A stretch of DNA of 15,372 bases, from contig JASHRR010000882.1 in the NCBI GenBank assembly GCA_030037185.1, positions 1-15,372 on the forward strand. Direction: 5' to 3'. Every line of letters begins with the position of its first letter. Within the stretch, counting starts at the first letter, position 1. This DNA is from Xanthobacteraceae bacterium (GTDB lineage Bacteria > Pseudomonadota > Alphaproteobacteria > Rhizobiales > Xanthobacteraceae). The notes beneath the pieces were generated by a model, which was not told where the DNA came from, made no database searches, and worked only from the letters and a program-made list of their open reading frames with translations. The position numbers were made by a program, and so were the translations under genes. This document shows, one piece after another, positions 6,999 to 14,643 of the stretch.

Positions 6999-7934
6999 AT
7001 GGCCTCGCTGGTTGCGCTCTCCAGCGGCATCGCGGCCTTGGTCGATCGGGTCGGGCCAGCCGTGGTGCGCGTCGAGCCGGCGCGTAACGGTCGACGATCC
7101 GGCGGCATCGGCTCCGGCGTCGTCATTTCGCCGGACGGCCTTGTGCTGACCAACAGCCATGTGATCCAGGGCCACCACGAGGCGCGCCTTACGGATACCG
7201 AGGGTCTCAACTTGGAGGCGCGCCTGATCGGCGAGGACCGCGATACCGATCTTGCGCTCTTGCGGGTAACGTCGGCACGGCGGCTCACATCGGCAGAGCT
7301 CGGCGACTCGAAGGAGCTGCGCCGCGGCCAGCTCGTGGTCGCCATCGGCAATCCGCTCGGGTTTGAATTTACCGTCACCTCAGGCGTCGTTTCGGCGCTC
7401 GGCCGCTCGCTGCGCGCCTCCAACGGCCGCCTGATCGACGACGTCGTGCAGACTGATGCCGCCCTCAATCCCGGCAACTCCGGCGGCCCGCTGGTGTCGA
7501 CGCGCGGCGAGGTGGTCGGCATCAATACGGCCGTGATCGCGGGCGCCCAGGGCATCTGCTTTGCGGTCGCCAGCAACACGGCGAAATTCGTGCTGGGCGA
7601 ACTCATCCGCCATGGTCGTGTGAGGCGCGCTTATATCGGCGTATCGGCCCAGACCGTGCCGGTGCCGCGACGCTATTCCCAGGAATTCCGGCTCGACAAC
7701 AGGTTCGGCGCCCTGCTGATCGGCATCGAAAAGGCGAGCCCAGCCGCCGCGGCCGGTCTTGCCACCCAGGATATCGTGGTCAAGCTTGGCGGCGAGATCG
7801 TCGCCGGCGTCGATGATCTCGTGCGCCTGCTCGACGGCGGGCGGGTCGATCAGCCGGTCGCCATGATTGTGTTGCGGTTCGGCAAGCTTCTCGAATTGAC
7901 AGTGCGGCCGATCGAGCGCCCCGCGTCGGCCTGA
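6999..7934 (+). CDS. HtrA-like trypsin-fold serine protease with one PDZ domain
   Basis: With the start at ATG 6999 the protein has 311 residues. The catalytic triad is complete: His 54 in LTNSHV, Asp 84 in RDTDLALL, Ser 161 in NPGNSGGPL. The typical strands VAIGNPLGF, VVQTDAALN and GINTAVI are present. A single PDZ domain follows at about 210-305 (AYIGV, ASPAAAAGL, DIVVKLGG). DegP usually has two PDZ domains and a signal peptide; this protein has one PDZ and no evident export signal from any candidate start. Starts at 6870 (GTG), 6924 and 6933 add a polar, low-complexity leader without a Shine-Dalgarno sequence; 6999 was preferred because the family-like MASLVALSSGI begins there. It lies 218 bp after msrA on the same strand and may be a separate unit. 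Role: probable degradation or sensing of damaged proteins. Confidence 0.9.
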   Translation: MASLVALSSGIAALVDRVGPAVVRVEPARNGRRSGGIGSGVVISPDGLVLTNSHVIQGHHEARLTDTEGLNLEARLIGEDRDTDLALLRVTSARRLTSAELGDSKELRRGQLVVAIGNPLGFEFTVTSGVVSALGRSLRASNGRLIDDVVQTDAALNPGNSGGPLVSTRGEVVGINTAVIAGAQGICFAVASNTAKFVLGELIRHGRVRRAYIGVSAQTVPVPRRYSQEFRLDNRFGALLIGIEKASPAAAAGLATQDIVVKLGGEIVAGVDDLVRLLDGGRVDQPVAMIVLRFGKLLELTVRPIERPASA

Positions 7935-8348
7935 CAGAGCCGACAGAATCACAATACTTAGATCCTGATCGGGTCATTGCGCGGTGGTGCCGCACAGCAG
8001 GTGCTGTCGGCCCCCGCCATCGAGCGTCTTTGATTCCCGTTTTACGGGACGAGCCCCTGCCGGATATCCCCCTTAGAGCCGGGCCGCTGGCTCATCACTT
8101 CGCTCGCCGGGTTAGGGGGTGTGAAGGCCTGCACGTGATGGCCGCACAATAGCTGTGCGGCGTCAGCGCCGTTGACTCTCGTTTATTTCCATCGACCAGC
8201 TTTTCCTTCTTTCCTTGCCGCCAGGCCGACACTAAACCCGTCTTGTCGATCTTTTCCACGTCGCCGCCGTCCCACCTGTTCGGCAGCAGCGCGACGTGAC
8301 GGATAGTAGCCAATTCCAAGCTGGGCTGGCGATGCGACGAGGCGAGCG
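7935..8348 (+). promoter_or_regulatory. Hairpin-rich spacer, candidate structured 5' leader of mgtE
   Basis: This 414-bp spacer has no convincing coding sequence. It holds several inverted repeats: GCCGACAG (7939-7946) with CTGTCGGC (8004-8011); TCCCGT-ttt-ACGGGA (8035-8049); CCCCCT (8068-8073) with AGGGGG (8114-8119), enclosing a CCGG/CCGG pair; and GCCGCACA-atagc-TGTGCGGC (8141-8161), an 8-bp perfect stem. A pyrimidine-rich stretch (about 8178-8222) and GAGG before ATG 8349 follow. Magnesium transporter genes are often controlled by RNA leaders, but the sequence does not match the Firmicutes M-box as I know it. Some hairpins may instead end the protease transcript. No clear -35/-10 pair was identified. 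Confidence 0.3.
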
Positions 8349-9722
8349 ATGAACGAAACCATCACCGACACCGAGAAAACGGTTGATCCGGCTGCACTGG
8401 CGGCGCGGCTTGTCGGGGAGATGCCGGCCGATATCGCCGAAGCGCTCAATGAACAGATCCCGCAGGTCGCCGCCGCAATTCTGCAGAACCTGCCGCTGGA
8501 CACGGCGGTCGCGGTGCTCGACACGCCTGGCCTGCACGAGGCGGGCGAGATTGTCGAGGCAATCCCGCGCGATCGCGTGCTGCCCATGTTGTCCGGCATG
8601 TCGGCCGACCGCGCGGCCGACGTGTTTCTGGAACTCGACGAGCCGGTCCGCTCCGACCTGATGGCGCGCCTCGACGCCGAAACCAAAGCGTCGGTCCATC
8701 AGCTTCTGACATATCCGGAGGAAAGCGTCGGCTCGTTGATGACCACCGAATTCGTCAGCGTGCCCGCGACCTGGACCGTCGCCCAGACCTTGCAGCACGT
8801 CCGCATGGTCGAGCGGAGCCGGGAAACCGTCTATGCCATCTACGTCCTGGATCCGGGCTCCAAGGTGCTGTTGCGGGCGCTGCCGCTACGCCGGCTGATT
8901 ACTGCCGATGCCAACGCCTCGGTTCTGGCGGCCGCACCGACGCGACGTCCCGTCACCATCTCGCCCCATGCAAGCCGCGATGAGGCGACGCGCCTGATCT
9001 CGAAATACGACCTCTTGGCCGTCCCGGTGGTGGACGGCACCGGCCAGCTGGTCGGCATCGTCACTGTCGATGACGTCATCGACGCGATCGTCGAGCGACA
9101 GACCGAAGAGGTGCAGCGGTTCGGCGGCATGGAGGCGATCGACGAGCCGTATATGGACATCGGATTTGCCCAGATGATCCGCAAGCGTGCGGGCTGGCTT
9201 TGCGCGCTGTTCATTTCGGAAATGCTGACCACGTCCGCCATGCAGGGTTTTCAGGGCGAACTTGAGAAGGCGATCGTGCTAACCCTGTTTATTCCCCTGA
9301 TCATGAGTTCGGGCGGCAATTCCGGGTCCCAGGCGACTTCCCTTCTCATCCGCGCCCTTGCGCTTCACGAACTGCGGCTCATCGATTGGTGGCGCGTGGC
9401 ATTGCGCGAGTTCCCCACCGGGATCATGCTGGGCAGCATACTGGGCATTATCGGCATCGCCCGCATCACCCTGTGGCAGATATTTGGCCTGTTCGATTAC
9501 GGCCCCCACTGGCTGCTGCTCGCAGCCACGGTCGCCGCCGCGCTTGTCGGCATCGTCACCTTCGGCTCCATGGTGGGGTCGATGCTCCCGTTCGTGCTGC
9601 GCGCCATCGGTTTCGATCCGGCCGCGGCGTCGGCTCCCTTCGTCGCCACGCTGGTCGATGTCACCGGACTTGCAATCTACTTCGGTGTTGCGGCTCTTAT
9701 TTTGCGCGGCACGCTGTTGTGA
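8349..9722 (+). CDS. mgtE: MgtE-family magnesium transporter
   Basis: The 457-residue protein has the full MgtE architecture. A cytoplasmic N domain of alpha-helical repeats spans about residues 13-125. A CBS-domain pair spans about 130-252 (VGSLMTTEFVSVPATWTV, then PVTISPHASRDEATRLISKYDLLAVPVVD). Five membrane helices follow from about 282 to 453. PLIMSSGGNSGSQAT at about 316-330 is the family signature, and Asp 437 in LVDVTGLAIYF corresponds to the conserved pore aspartate. It is a homodimeric Mg2+ channel of the inner membrane, gated by Mg2+ binding to the N and CBS domains. Start ATG 8349 has GAGGCGAG upstream. It is probably transcribed alone, after a 414-bp spacer with several hairpins that may carry regulation. 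Confidence 0.95.
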   Translation: MNETITDTEKTVDPAALAARLVGEMPADIAEALNEQIPQVAAAILQNLPLDTAVAVLDTPGLHEAGEIVEAIPRDRVLPMLSGMSADRAADVFLELDEPVRSDLMARLDAETKASVHQLLTYPEESVGSLMTTEFVSVPATWTVAQTLQHVRMVERSRETVYAIYVLDPGSKVLLRALPLRRLITADANASVLAAAPTRRPVTISPHASRDEATRLISKYDLLAVPVVDGTGQLVGIVTVDDVIDAIVERQTEEVQRFGGMEAIDEPYMDIGFAQMIRKRAGWLCALFISEMLTTSAMQGFQGELEKAIVLTLFIPLIMSSGGNSGSQATSLLIRALALHELRLIDWWRVALREFPTGIMLGSILGIIGIARITLWQIFGLFDYGPHWLLLAATVAAALVGIVTFGSMVGSMLPFVLRAIGFDPAAASAPFVATLVDVTGLAIYFGVAALILRGTLL

Positions 9723-10536
9723 CCGGCTTTCCGGCTCGCTCCAGGAGGGGCCGGGCCATCAGCGCCTCTTTGCCGAAAATTCGCGGACGCCCGTGATGCT
9801 GGTTTCCCAAAAACGCCGCCGTTGCGATCTTTCAAAAAGAACCTCGCCGTCGTCGCGTCCTCCAACTTCAAGCGGCCAGCGAAGCCTGACGCGCCAAGCT
9901 CACGGTTCTCGGTCGATCCTATTACCCTGTGGCTTTCCCGCCCTTTGCCCGAGAACAGCAAACCCTGAGTCCTGGGAGTTCTCCAGCCGACGCGCCTCGC
10001 GCGTATCCAGAGCAGTTCCGAATCTGATCGAATCGTCCGTTTGGCGGCGTTCGCGGCGAGAGTCCTTGTTGGGCGGCGATCGCAATTCGCGTCAACGGTC
10101 TCCGGAATGGATGCCGAGGTCTTTGGTGACGCCGCGGCACAGGGTAGCAAGGTCAAAGGCGCTCGATCCGTTGCCGCCCCAGCTTTCCAGCGCCGCTGCG
10201 CTTGGCGATCGACGTTGCAGCAGTAATTCCACAGAAAATTAACCGCCCGTGCTTGCGTGCGGCGTGCTCGACGGCAGTCTCAAGGGCGTATCCAGCAGGC
10301 TGCGAGATCACCGGCCGCTCTAAGGATGGCGTCTTGTGGTCGCCATCTGATTTCGCTCGCTCATGCGGCAGCGCCCCGCTGTCATCGCCGCATACGTTCG
10401 CAACCAAAGAAAGGCCACGCCTCCTCGCGGACCTGGAGGACGGGGTTTGCGGCGCGCAAGCCAAGACGACCCCAACGCGCTCGCCGGCATCGCCGGCGGT
10501 GCCGCCCGTTGCCTCAAGTGTACGATTGACAACAAC
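9723..10536. other. Gene-poor stretch after mgtE
   Basis: No convincing gene was found in these 814 bp. The plus-strand frame 9358-10242 is the out-of-frame shadow of mgtE running on. Minus-strand frames 9677-10156 and 10153-10464 have no recognised motif and no good ribosome binding site. Part of the latter (LERPVISQPAGYALETAVEHAARKHG split around 10250-10330) has a plausible protein-like composition, but the opposite strand is equally open there, so neither is called. No RNA gene or insertion sequence was seen. Confidence 0.45.
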
Positions 10537-10737
10537 TCAGCCGTCAGCCGGCAGTTCGGCTTGCCGCCTGAGCGGCGATCGAGACTTGTCTCGGACGGTT
10601 TGCTGGGCCTTTTGACTCTCAAGCGTCTGCCAACGCTCGACGAGTCCCAGCCAAAATGCCCTGTCGCTCGCATTGCGCGCCGCAGCGGCAAGCCGGCGGC
10701 ATTCATCGGCACGCCGCCGAAACTGTTCTACACTCAC
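10537..10737 (-). CDS. Small ADECRRLA-type hypothetical protein
   Basis: The 66-residue protein begins at GTG 10737 behind AGGGGAGG with 5-bp spacing, the strongest ribosome binding site in this stretch; this decides the start over an upstream in-frame start at 10806. The peptide begins VSVEQFRRRADECRRLA and continues with SDRAFWLGLVERWQTLE, forming a predicted two-helix, charged protein. Such helical pairs (RA-x-ECRRLA, then a DRAFWL-x-x-AE-x-W pattern) are very common among small hypothetical proteins of Bradyrhizobium and relatives, where their role is unknown. The C-terminal 18 residues are basic and probably disordered. It is isolated from other genes and likely monocistronic. Confidence 0.7.
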   Translation of the reverse strand: MSVEQFRRRADECRRLAAAARNASDRAFWLGLVERWQTLESQKAQQTVRDKSRSPLRRQAELPADG

Positions 10738-10951
10738 TTCAGCCTCCCCTGCCGACCGGCCCTTCCTTCTCGACGGGAGCTTGAGGAATCGCGGTCGGAA
10801 ACTCAAGGACTGTACCCAATCTCTTGGCAGCGACTCTTAAACTTTTCGCGAGGCTTGGCGACCTGCCCCCCAGCTCCTGTGCTGCCCGCCATGTCCCGAC
10901 CCTCCCCCCGATGCCGGGCAGCGTGCGGCGCTCGCGGCGCAGGAGCTTCGT

Positions 10952-11182
10952 ATGCCGACAAGGTTAAAAAGTTTCGAAACAGAAGCCGTCAATCGCGTCT
11001 CGCGACGCGGATTCCAAACACATTGGGGACAGACCATGAACGCAAGTCAAGACCGCGGCCTGTCATGTGTCCGATATGCAACACCTGAGCTATATTTGAT
11101 TGAGGATATTTTCCGATCACGATGCTCGGGTGTATTCAACACATGCCTGGGGCGGGGGAGGTGGTGGCCCCGATTCCCATAA
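10952..11182 (+). CDS. Possible small protein of unknown function (weak)
   Basis: ATG 10952 follows AGGAG with 6-bp spacing (AGGAGCTTCGT), a good ribosome binding site, and opens 76 codons starting MPTRLKSFETEAVNRVSRRG. DNA composition here is less GC-rich than the surroundings. An internal ATG at 11036 has GGGGA upstream and could be an alternative start. No family is recognised, and no membrane segment or signal peptide is visible. The frame ends inside the left arm of the inverted repeat at 11166-11206, and its last residues (GRGRWWPRFP) come from that repeat-rich DNA, which argues against a conserved gene. Confidence 0.2.
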   Translation: MPTRLKSFETEAVNRVSRRGFQTHWGQTMNASQDRGLSCVRYATPELYLIEDIFRSRCSGVFNTCLGRGRWWPRFP

Positions 11183-11206
11183 CCGGGGGGCTAGGGAATC
11201 GGGGCC
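11166..11206. repeat. 13-bp perfect inverted repeat (hairpin)
   Basis: GGCCCCGATTCCC (11166-11178) pairs without mismatch with GGGAATCGGGGCC (11194-11206) across a 15-base loop that contains a run of six G. This is the strongest palindrome seen in the window. There is no T-run after either arm, so it is not a standard intrinsic terminator. It may be a REP-like dispersed repeat, a terminator of another type or part of a small RNA. Confidence 0.7.
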
Positions 11207-11275
11207 TCGGTCGCAGCGCGAGCGGCCCTCGGTGTTTACTCAATGAGGGACGCTGCCGCGCGACGCGGCTGCCGC

Positions 11276-11295
11276 TCGCGGGGTCTCGCGGGGTC
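11276..11295. repeat. Tandem direct repeat, 10 bp x 2
   Basis: The 10-mer TCGCGGGGTC occurs twice head to tail at 11276-11285 and 11286-11295. It lies in noncoding DNA just right of a 6-bp hairpin (11255-11269). It may be slippage-generated; no function is suggested by position. Confidence 0.6.
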
Positions 11296-11562
11296 TAAGA
11301 AAAGGGTGCGCTTAGGTTTACCGCAGAGAGATCGGCGCCGGCCGCTCGGGCAGTATCGGCTACTCAAGAGGCCCTTTTCATCGGTGCTTGCGGCCTTGCC
11401 GTGCGGACTGCACCGGGCGGTACAACAAAGGCAAGCCGCACGAGATTAGCGAAAACCCAGTTCCTTGGTTACCAACATGACAGGTGCGCCGTCAGCGCAT
11501 GAGCGCCCGGCCCGACAAGCACCATATCGGTTGCCACTAGCCCCGGCCGGCCCTCTTTCACC

Positions 11563-11578
11563 CCCCGGCTGATCGGGG
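11563..11578 (-). terminator. Candidate hairpin downstream of mcd
   Basis: CCCCG (11563-11567) pairs with CGGGG (11574-11578) around a 6-base loop, 34 bp beyond the mcd stop codon. The stem is short and, on the transcribed strand, is followed by GGTGAAAG rather than a U-run. Support is mainly positional. Confidence 0.25.
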
Positions 11579-11611
11579 TCTCTTATCTCCCCCTTGTGTC
11601 AATTGCCTCGT

Positions 11612-13288
11612 TCAATTTCCTCCATCGAGTAGCCGTCGCGCGATCACCTGCGCCTGGATCTCGGCCGCGCCTTCGAAAATCGAAAGGATGCGCGCATCGC
11701 ACAGTATCCGCGAGATTCTGTACTCGAGGGCAAACCCGTTGCCGCCGTGGATTTGGACTGCATTGTCGGCGGCGGCCCAGGCGACCCGCGCGGCGAGCAG
11801 CTTGGCCATGCCGGCCTCCAGGTCGCAGCGGCGGCACTTGTCTTTTTCTCGTGCCGCGTAGTAGCTGATCTGACGGGCGATCATGATCTCGGCCGCCATC
11901 ATGGCAATCTTGTCGGCGACGCGGGGAAACGCGATGAGCTTCTGCCCGAATTGTGTGCGCTCCTTGGCATAAGCGATTGCTTCCTCCATGGCGGCCTGGG
12001 CGACGCCGATGGCGCGCGCCGCGGTCTGGATGCGCGCCGATTCGAAGGTCTGCATCAGCTGTTTGAAGCCCTCCCCTTCGACGCCGCCGAGCAGGCCTTC
12101 GGCCTTGACTTCGAATCCATCGAAGGCAATCTCGTATTCCTTCATGCCGCGATAGCCCAACACCTCGATTTCGGTGCCCGTCATGCCCGGCGCCGGAAAC
12201 GGATCGGCATCGGTGCCGCGCGGCTTTTCGGCGAGCAGCATCGACAGCCCGCGATAGCCGGGTTCATTGGGGTCGGTGCGCACCAGCAGGGTCATGAGGT
12301 CGGCGCGGACCGGATGGGTGATCCAGGTCTTGCTGCCGGTGACCTTGTAGACGTCTCCGTGTCGCACCGCGCGGGTGCGCAACGATGCGAGGTCTGAGCC
12401 GGTGTTCGGCTCGGTGAACACCGCGGTCGGCAGGACTTCGCCGGAGGCAAGCTTGTGCAGCCATTTCTGCTTCTGGGCGTCGGTGCCGCTGCTGAGGATC
12501 AGTTCGGCGGCGATCTCCGCCCGTGTTCCGATCGAACCGACGCCGATATAGCCGCGCGATAGCTCTTCTGAGACCACGCACATGGCCTCTTTGCCGAGGC
12601 CGAGACCGCCGAACTCCTCCGAAATGGTGAGGCTGAACACGCCAAGCTCGGCCATCTTTCCGATCACCTCGAGGGGAATATAACTGTTGGTGCGGTGCCA
12701 TTGCTGGGCGTGGGAAATGACCTCGGTGTCAACGAATTTGCGCATTTCCTCGCGCATGGAGTTGAGCGTGTCGTCGAGGCCGCAATCGCCGACCGTGGCG
12801 CCGTGATGATCGGCCATCAGGGCGATCAGGCGAGCACGGTTTGCCGCGGTGTTGCCGGTCGCGATGAGTTCGTTGACGGCAGGCGAAAGGCGCGCCGCGA
12901 CCGCGCGCGCATCAAGGCCGAGATCGAAAGGCCGCACCAGTTCGCCCTGGCTCATCGGGATGCCGCCGGCCATCTGGGCGAGGAATTCGCCGGCGCCGAT
13001 GCGCACCAGCAGCTCTTCGATCTCTCCGAGCCGGCCATTCCGGCCCATCGTTTCCAGGTAGCTCGCGAGCTGGCGAATGGCTTGCGTATAAGTCGCAAAC
13101 CAGGCAAGCCCGTGCGCGGCTCGCTGCTCGCGCTCGACGAGACCGGCATCAATGCGGCCGTTGCGTGAAAGGCGTTCACGAACCTCAATGGTCGCATCGT
13201 GAAGCAGCGCGTCGGCTGCGCTGCGCGCTGCCTCCATCAGGGTGTTTAAATCGGTTGCGGTATCCGTGCGCGGCTCGGCAAGGGACAT
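11612..13288 (-). CDS. mcd: (2S)-methylsuccinyl-CoA dehydrogenase, ethylmalonyl-CoA pathway
   Basis: This FAD enzyme oxidises (2S)-methylsuccinyl-CoA to mesaconyl-CoA during acetyl-CoA assimilation in the ethylmalonyl-CoA pathway. The 558-residue length is diagnostic: ordinary acyl-CoA dehydrogenases have about 380, whereas Mcd carries an extra N-terminal domain of about 160 residues. The dehydrogenase part shows the N-terminal helical domain from about 172, EEFGGLGLGKEAMCVVSEE (225-243), the flavin-contact strand TAVFTEPNTGSDLASL (288-303), YKVTGSKTWITH, the specific stretch FPAPGMTGTEIEVLGYRG (364-381), and the catalytic base Glu 539 in IFEGAAEIQ. The start at ATG 13288 is chosen because GGAGAG lies 4 bp upstream; an in-frame ATG at 13303 has nothing comparable. 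It stands alone; the other pathway genes (ccr, ecm, mch, mcl) are not in the window. The neighbour yihY is divergent. Confidence 0.92.
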   Translation of the reverse strand: MSLAEPRTDTATDLNTLMEAARSAADALLHDATIEVRERLSRNGRIDAGLVEREQRAAHGLAWFATYTQAIRQLASYLETMGRNGRLGEIEELLVRIGAGEFLAQMAGGIPMSQGELVRPFDLGLDARAVAARLSPAVNELIATGNTAANRARLIALMADHHGATVGDCGLDDTLNSMREEMRKFVDTEVISHAQQWHRTNSYIPLEVIGKMAELGVFSLTISEEFGGLGLGKEAMCVVSEELSRGYIGVGSIGTRAEIAAELILSSGTDAQKQKWLHKLASGEVLPTAVFTEPNTGSDLASLRTRAVRHGDVYKVTGSKTWITHPVRADLMTLLVRTDPNEPGYRGLSMLLAEKPRGTDADPFPAPGMTGTEIEVLGYRGMKEYEIAFDGFEVKAEGLLGGVEGEGFKQLMQTFESARIQTAARAIGVAQAAMEEAIAYAKERTQFGQKLIAFPRVADKIAMMAAEIMIARQISYYAAREKDKCRRCDLEAGMAKLLAARVAWAAADNAVQIHGGNGFALEYRISRILCDARILSIFEGAAEIQAQVIARRLLDGGN

Positions 13289-13391
13289 GGATCTCTCCTG
13301 CATTTCGATGGGGCGCCCGGATCACCCGTATTGCAACGCACAATAATAGAAATTTCCACGTCGAGCGCCAGTGCCTGACCGCTGCGAACAT
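13289..13391. promoter_or_regulatory. Divergent promoter region between mcd and the YihY gene
   Basis: The short gap between two divergent starts (mcd at 13288, the YihY gene at 13392) must contain both promoters. It includes an AT-rich patch (caataatagaaattt, about 13341-13355), unusual for this DNA. No clear paired -35/-10 hexamers or operator palindrome could be assigned. Confidence 0.45.
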
Positions 13392-14321
13392 ATGGGGGTC
13401 ACAGGCATTACGTTAAGACAGCCGGCAACCCTGGCTTTGCGCCAACCTGACTTCCGTACCGAGGGCTCCTTGCGACTTTTTGTGCTCGCCTACCGCGTCG
13501 CATATGACGCTTTCCTGAAGTTTCTGAATGACGACGGCTGGGCGATCGCGAGCCACATCGCCCTGTCGATGCTGATGTCGCTGTTTCCGTTCCTCATCTT
13601 CATCACCGCCTTGACCAGCTTGCTCTACGGCTCGGAGGAACTCGCTGAAAAGGCGGCGCAAATTCTGTTGGAGGCGTGGCCCGAGCAGGTGGCGGGGCCG
13701 ATTGCCGGCGAGGTTTCCAACGTGCTGACAAGGGCCCAGGGCAGCGTGCTCACCTTCGGGGCGGTGCTCGCGCTCTATTTCTCGACCAACGGCGTTGAGA
13801 GCCTGCGCATTGGCCTCAATCGCGCCTACAATGAAACCGAAATGCGCTCATGGTGGCTGCTGCGCTTGGAATCGCTCGTGTATGTGATGGTGGGCGCTAT
13901 ATCTCTGAGCGCGCTCGCGTTCCTGATCGTCCTGGCGCCGCTGATCCTGCCCGCCGCGTCGCGCTATCTGCCCGGATTGGCTGGGATTGAAACCCTCATT
14001 ACCTTCCTTCGATACGCCGTCACGAGCTTGGTGCTGGTGCTGGCGCTCACCGTCGTTCACAAATGGTTGCCCTCCGGACGCCGGGGCATCCGCGACATCG
14101 CGCCGGGCGTCGTGGTGACCCTGCTGCTGTGGCTTGTGTCTGCATTCGGCTTCGCCCGCTATCTGGCGGCATTCTCCGGCGCCTATGTGAGGACCTATGC
14201 GGGCTTGGCCTCCGCCATGGTGGCGCTCGTGTTCCTGTACTGGACAGCCGGAATTTTCGTTTACGGCGGTGAGTTGAACCAGGCGATTCGCCGAGCCAAA
14301 CGGCGCACCGGGCAACTGTAG
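13392..14321 (+). CDS. YihY/BrkB-family inner-membrane protein
   Basis: The 309-residue protein has about six membrane helices, at roughly 52-78, 117-137, 160-187, 202-225, 235-258 and 273-295. Family signatures are present: DDGWAIASHIALSMLMSLFPFLIF in the first helix region (47-70), the RxGLNRAYNETE-like element after helix 2 (139-150), VHKWLPSGR (222-230) and the C-terminal YWTAGIFVYGGELNQA (283-298). The family was once mis-annotated as ribonuclease BN; members are integral membrane proteins of uncertain, possibly transport or envelope, function. A GTG at 13371 would add seven residues (MPDRCEH), but neither start has a good Shine-Dalgarno sequence; ATG was preferred. It is divergent from mcd, with no evident functional link. 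Confidence 0.9.
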   Translation: MGVTGITLRQPATLALRQPDFRTEGSLRLFVLAYRVAYDAFLKFLNDDGWAIASHIALSMLMSLFPFLIFITALTSLLYGSEELAEKAAQILLEAWPEQVAGPIAGEVSNVLTRAQGSVLTFGAVLALYFSTNGVESLRIGLNRAYNETEMRSWWLLRLESLVYVMVGAISLSALAFLIVLAPLILPAASRYLPGLAGIETLITFLRYAVTSLVLVLALTVVHKWLPSGRRGIRDIAPGVVVTLLLWLVSAFGFARYLAAFSGAYVRTYAGLASAMVALVFLYWTAGIFVYGGELNQAIRRAKRRTGQL

Positions 14322-14400
14322 TCCAAGGTTCGCTGCGGGCCCAATCTGCACGGCTTCAAGGTTTGAATCGGACCCGGTGACTATCTCCCCGGGAAGGGCA

Positions 14401-14420
14401 CGCTTGGCTTTCCCCAAGCG
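14401..14420. terminator. Candidate bidirectional hairpin between convergent genes
   Basis: CGCTTGG (14401-14407) pairs perfectly with CCAAGCG (14414-14420) across a 6-base loop. It lies between the YihY-family stop (14321) and the stop of the leftward small membrane gene (14425), only 4 bp after the latter. No strong T-run follows on either strand. Confidence 0.4.
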
Positions 14421-14424
14421 GTTG

Positions 14425-14643
14425 CTACGGGTGCAGCGCGAAAAGATGCAAGTCGTAAATCAATTTGCCGATCGAAAAGGCAACTGCGCAACCGATCATG
14501 AACAAGATCGCCCACACCGCATAGTCGACCTGTTTCTTGAAATTGGATAGCGCCTGCGATCGCCGCTTCGAGCCCATGAACAGGGCGCGGAGGAAAAGAA
14601 TGACGGGCATCGCGGCCACGATGATCCCAACCAGTTTGAGCAT
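14425..14643 (-). CDS. Small two-helix membrane protein of unknown function
   Basis: The 72-residue protein has two predicted membrane helices, at about 3-23 (LKLVGIIVAAMPVILFLRAL) and 40-63 (DYAVWAILFMIGCAVAFSIG), joined by a basic loop (GSKRRSQ...FKKQ, residues 24-37) expected to face the cytoplasm. Composition and the helix-loop-helix pattern are convincing for a real gene, unlike the overlapping frames here. The start is ATG 14643; no strong Shine-Dalgarno sequence is visible, and Met 12 is a less likely alternative. No family name is known to me. It is convergent with the YihY-family gene, with a hairpin between the two. Confidence 0.75.
   Translation of the reverse strand: MLKLVGIIVAAMPVILFLRALFMGSKRRSQALSNFKKQVDYAVWAILFMIGCAVAFSIGKLIYDLHLFALHP

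Larger units (their letters stand above)
10738..11611. other. Gene-poor stretch with inverted repeats, between the small gene and mcd
   Basis: Besides the weak small frame at 10952-11182 and the large inverted repeat at 11166-11206, this stretch holds a 6-bp stem GCCGCG-cga-CGCGGC (11255-11269) and a tandem 10-mer TCGCGGGGTC x2 (11276-11295). The plus frame 10363-11088 is basic and Pro/Ser-rich, and overlaps the small gene on the other strand, so it was judged a shadow. No tRNA, transposase or conserved protein was recognised. Confidence 0.4.

Noticed and set aside
6569..7606. 345-codon minus-strand frame across msrA and the protease
   Set aside because: Ser/Arg/Pro-rich shadow spanning two well-supported plus-strand genes.
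8172..8200. TTGACT as a sigma-70 -35 for mgtE
   Set aside because: The hexamer 17 bp downstream (ACCAGC) is not a credible -10.
9358..10242. 294-codon plus-strand frame starting within mgtE
   Set aside because: Out of frame with MgtE for its first third, Ser/Arg-rich throughout, no ribosome binding site.
10363..11088. 241-codon plus-strand frame
   Set aside because: Basic and Pro/Ser-rich, overlaps the small minus-strand gene that has a strong ribosome binding site; no recognisable family.
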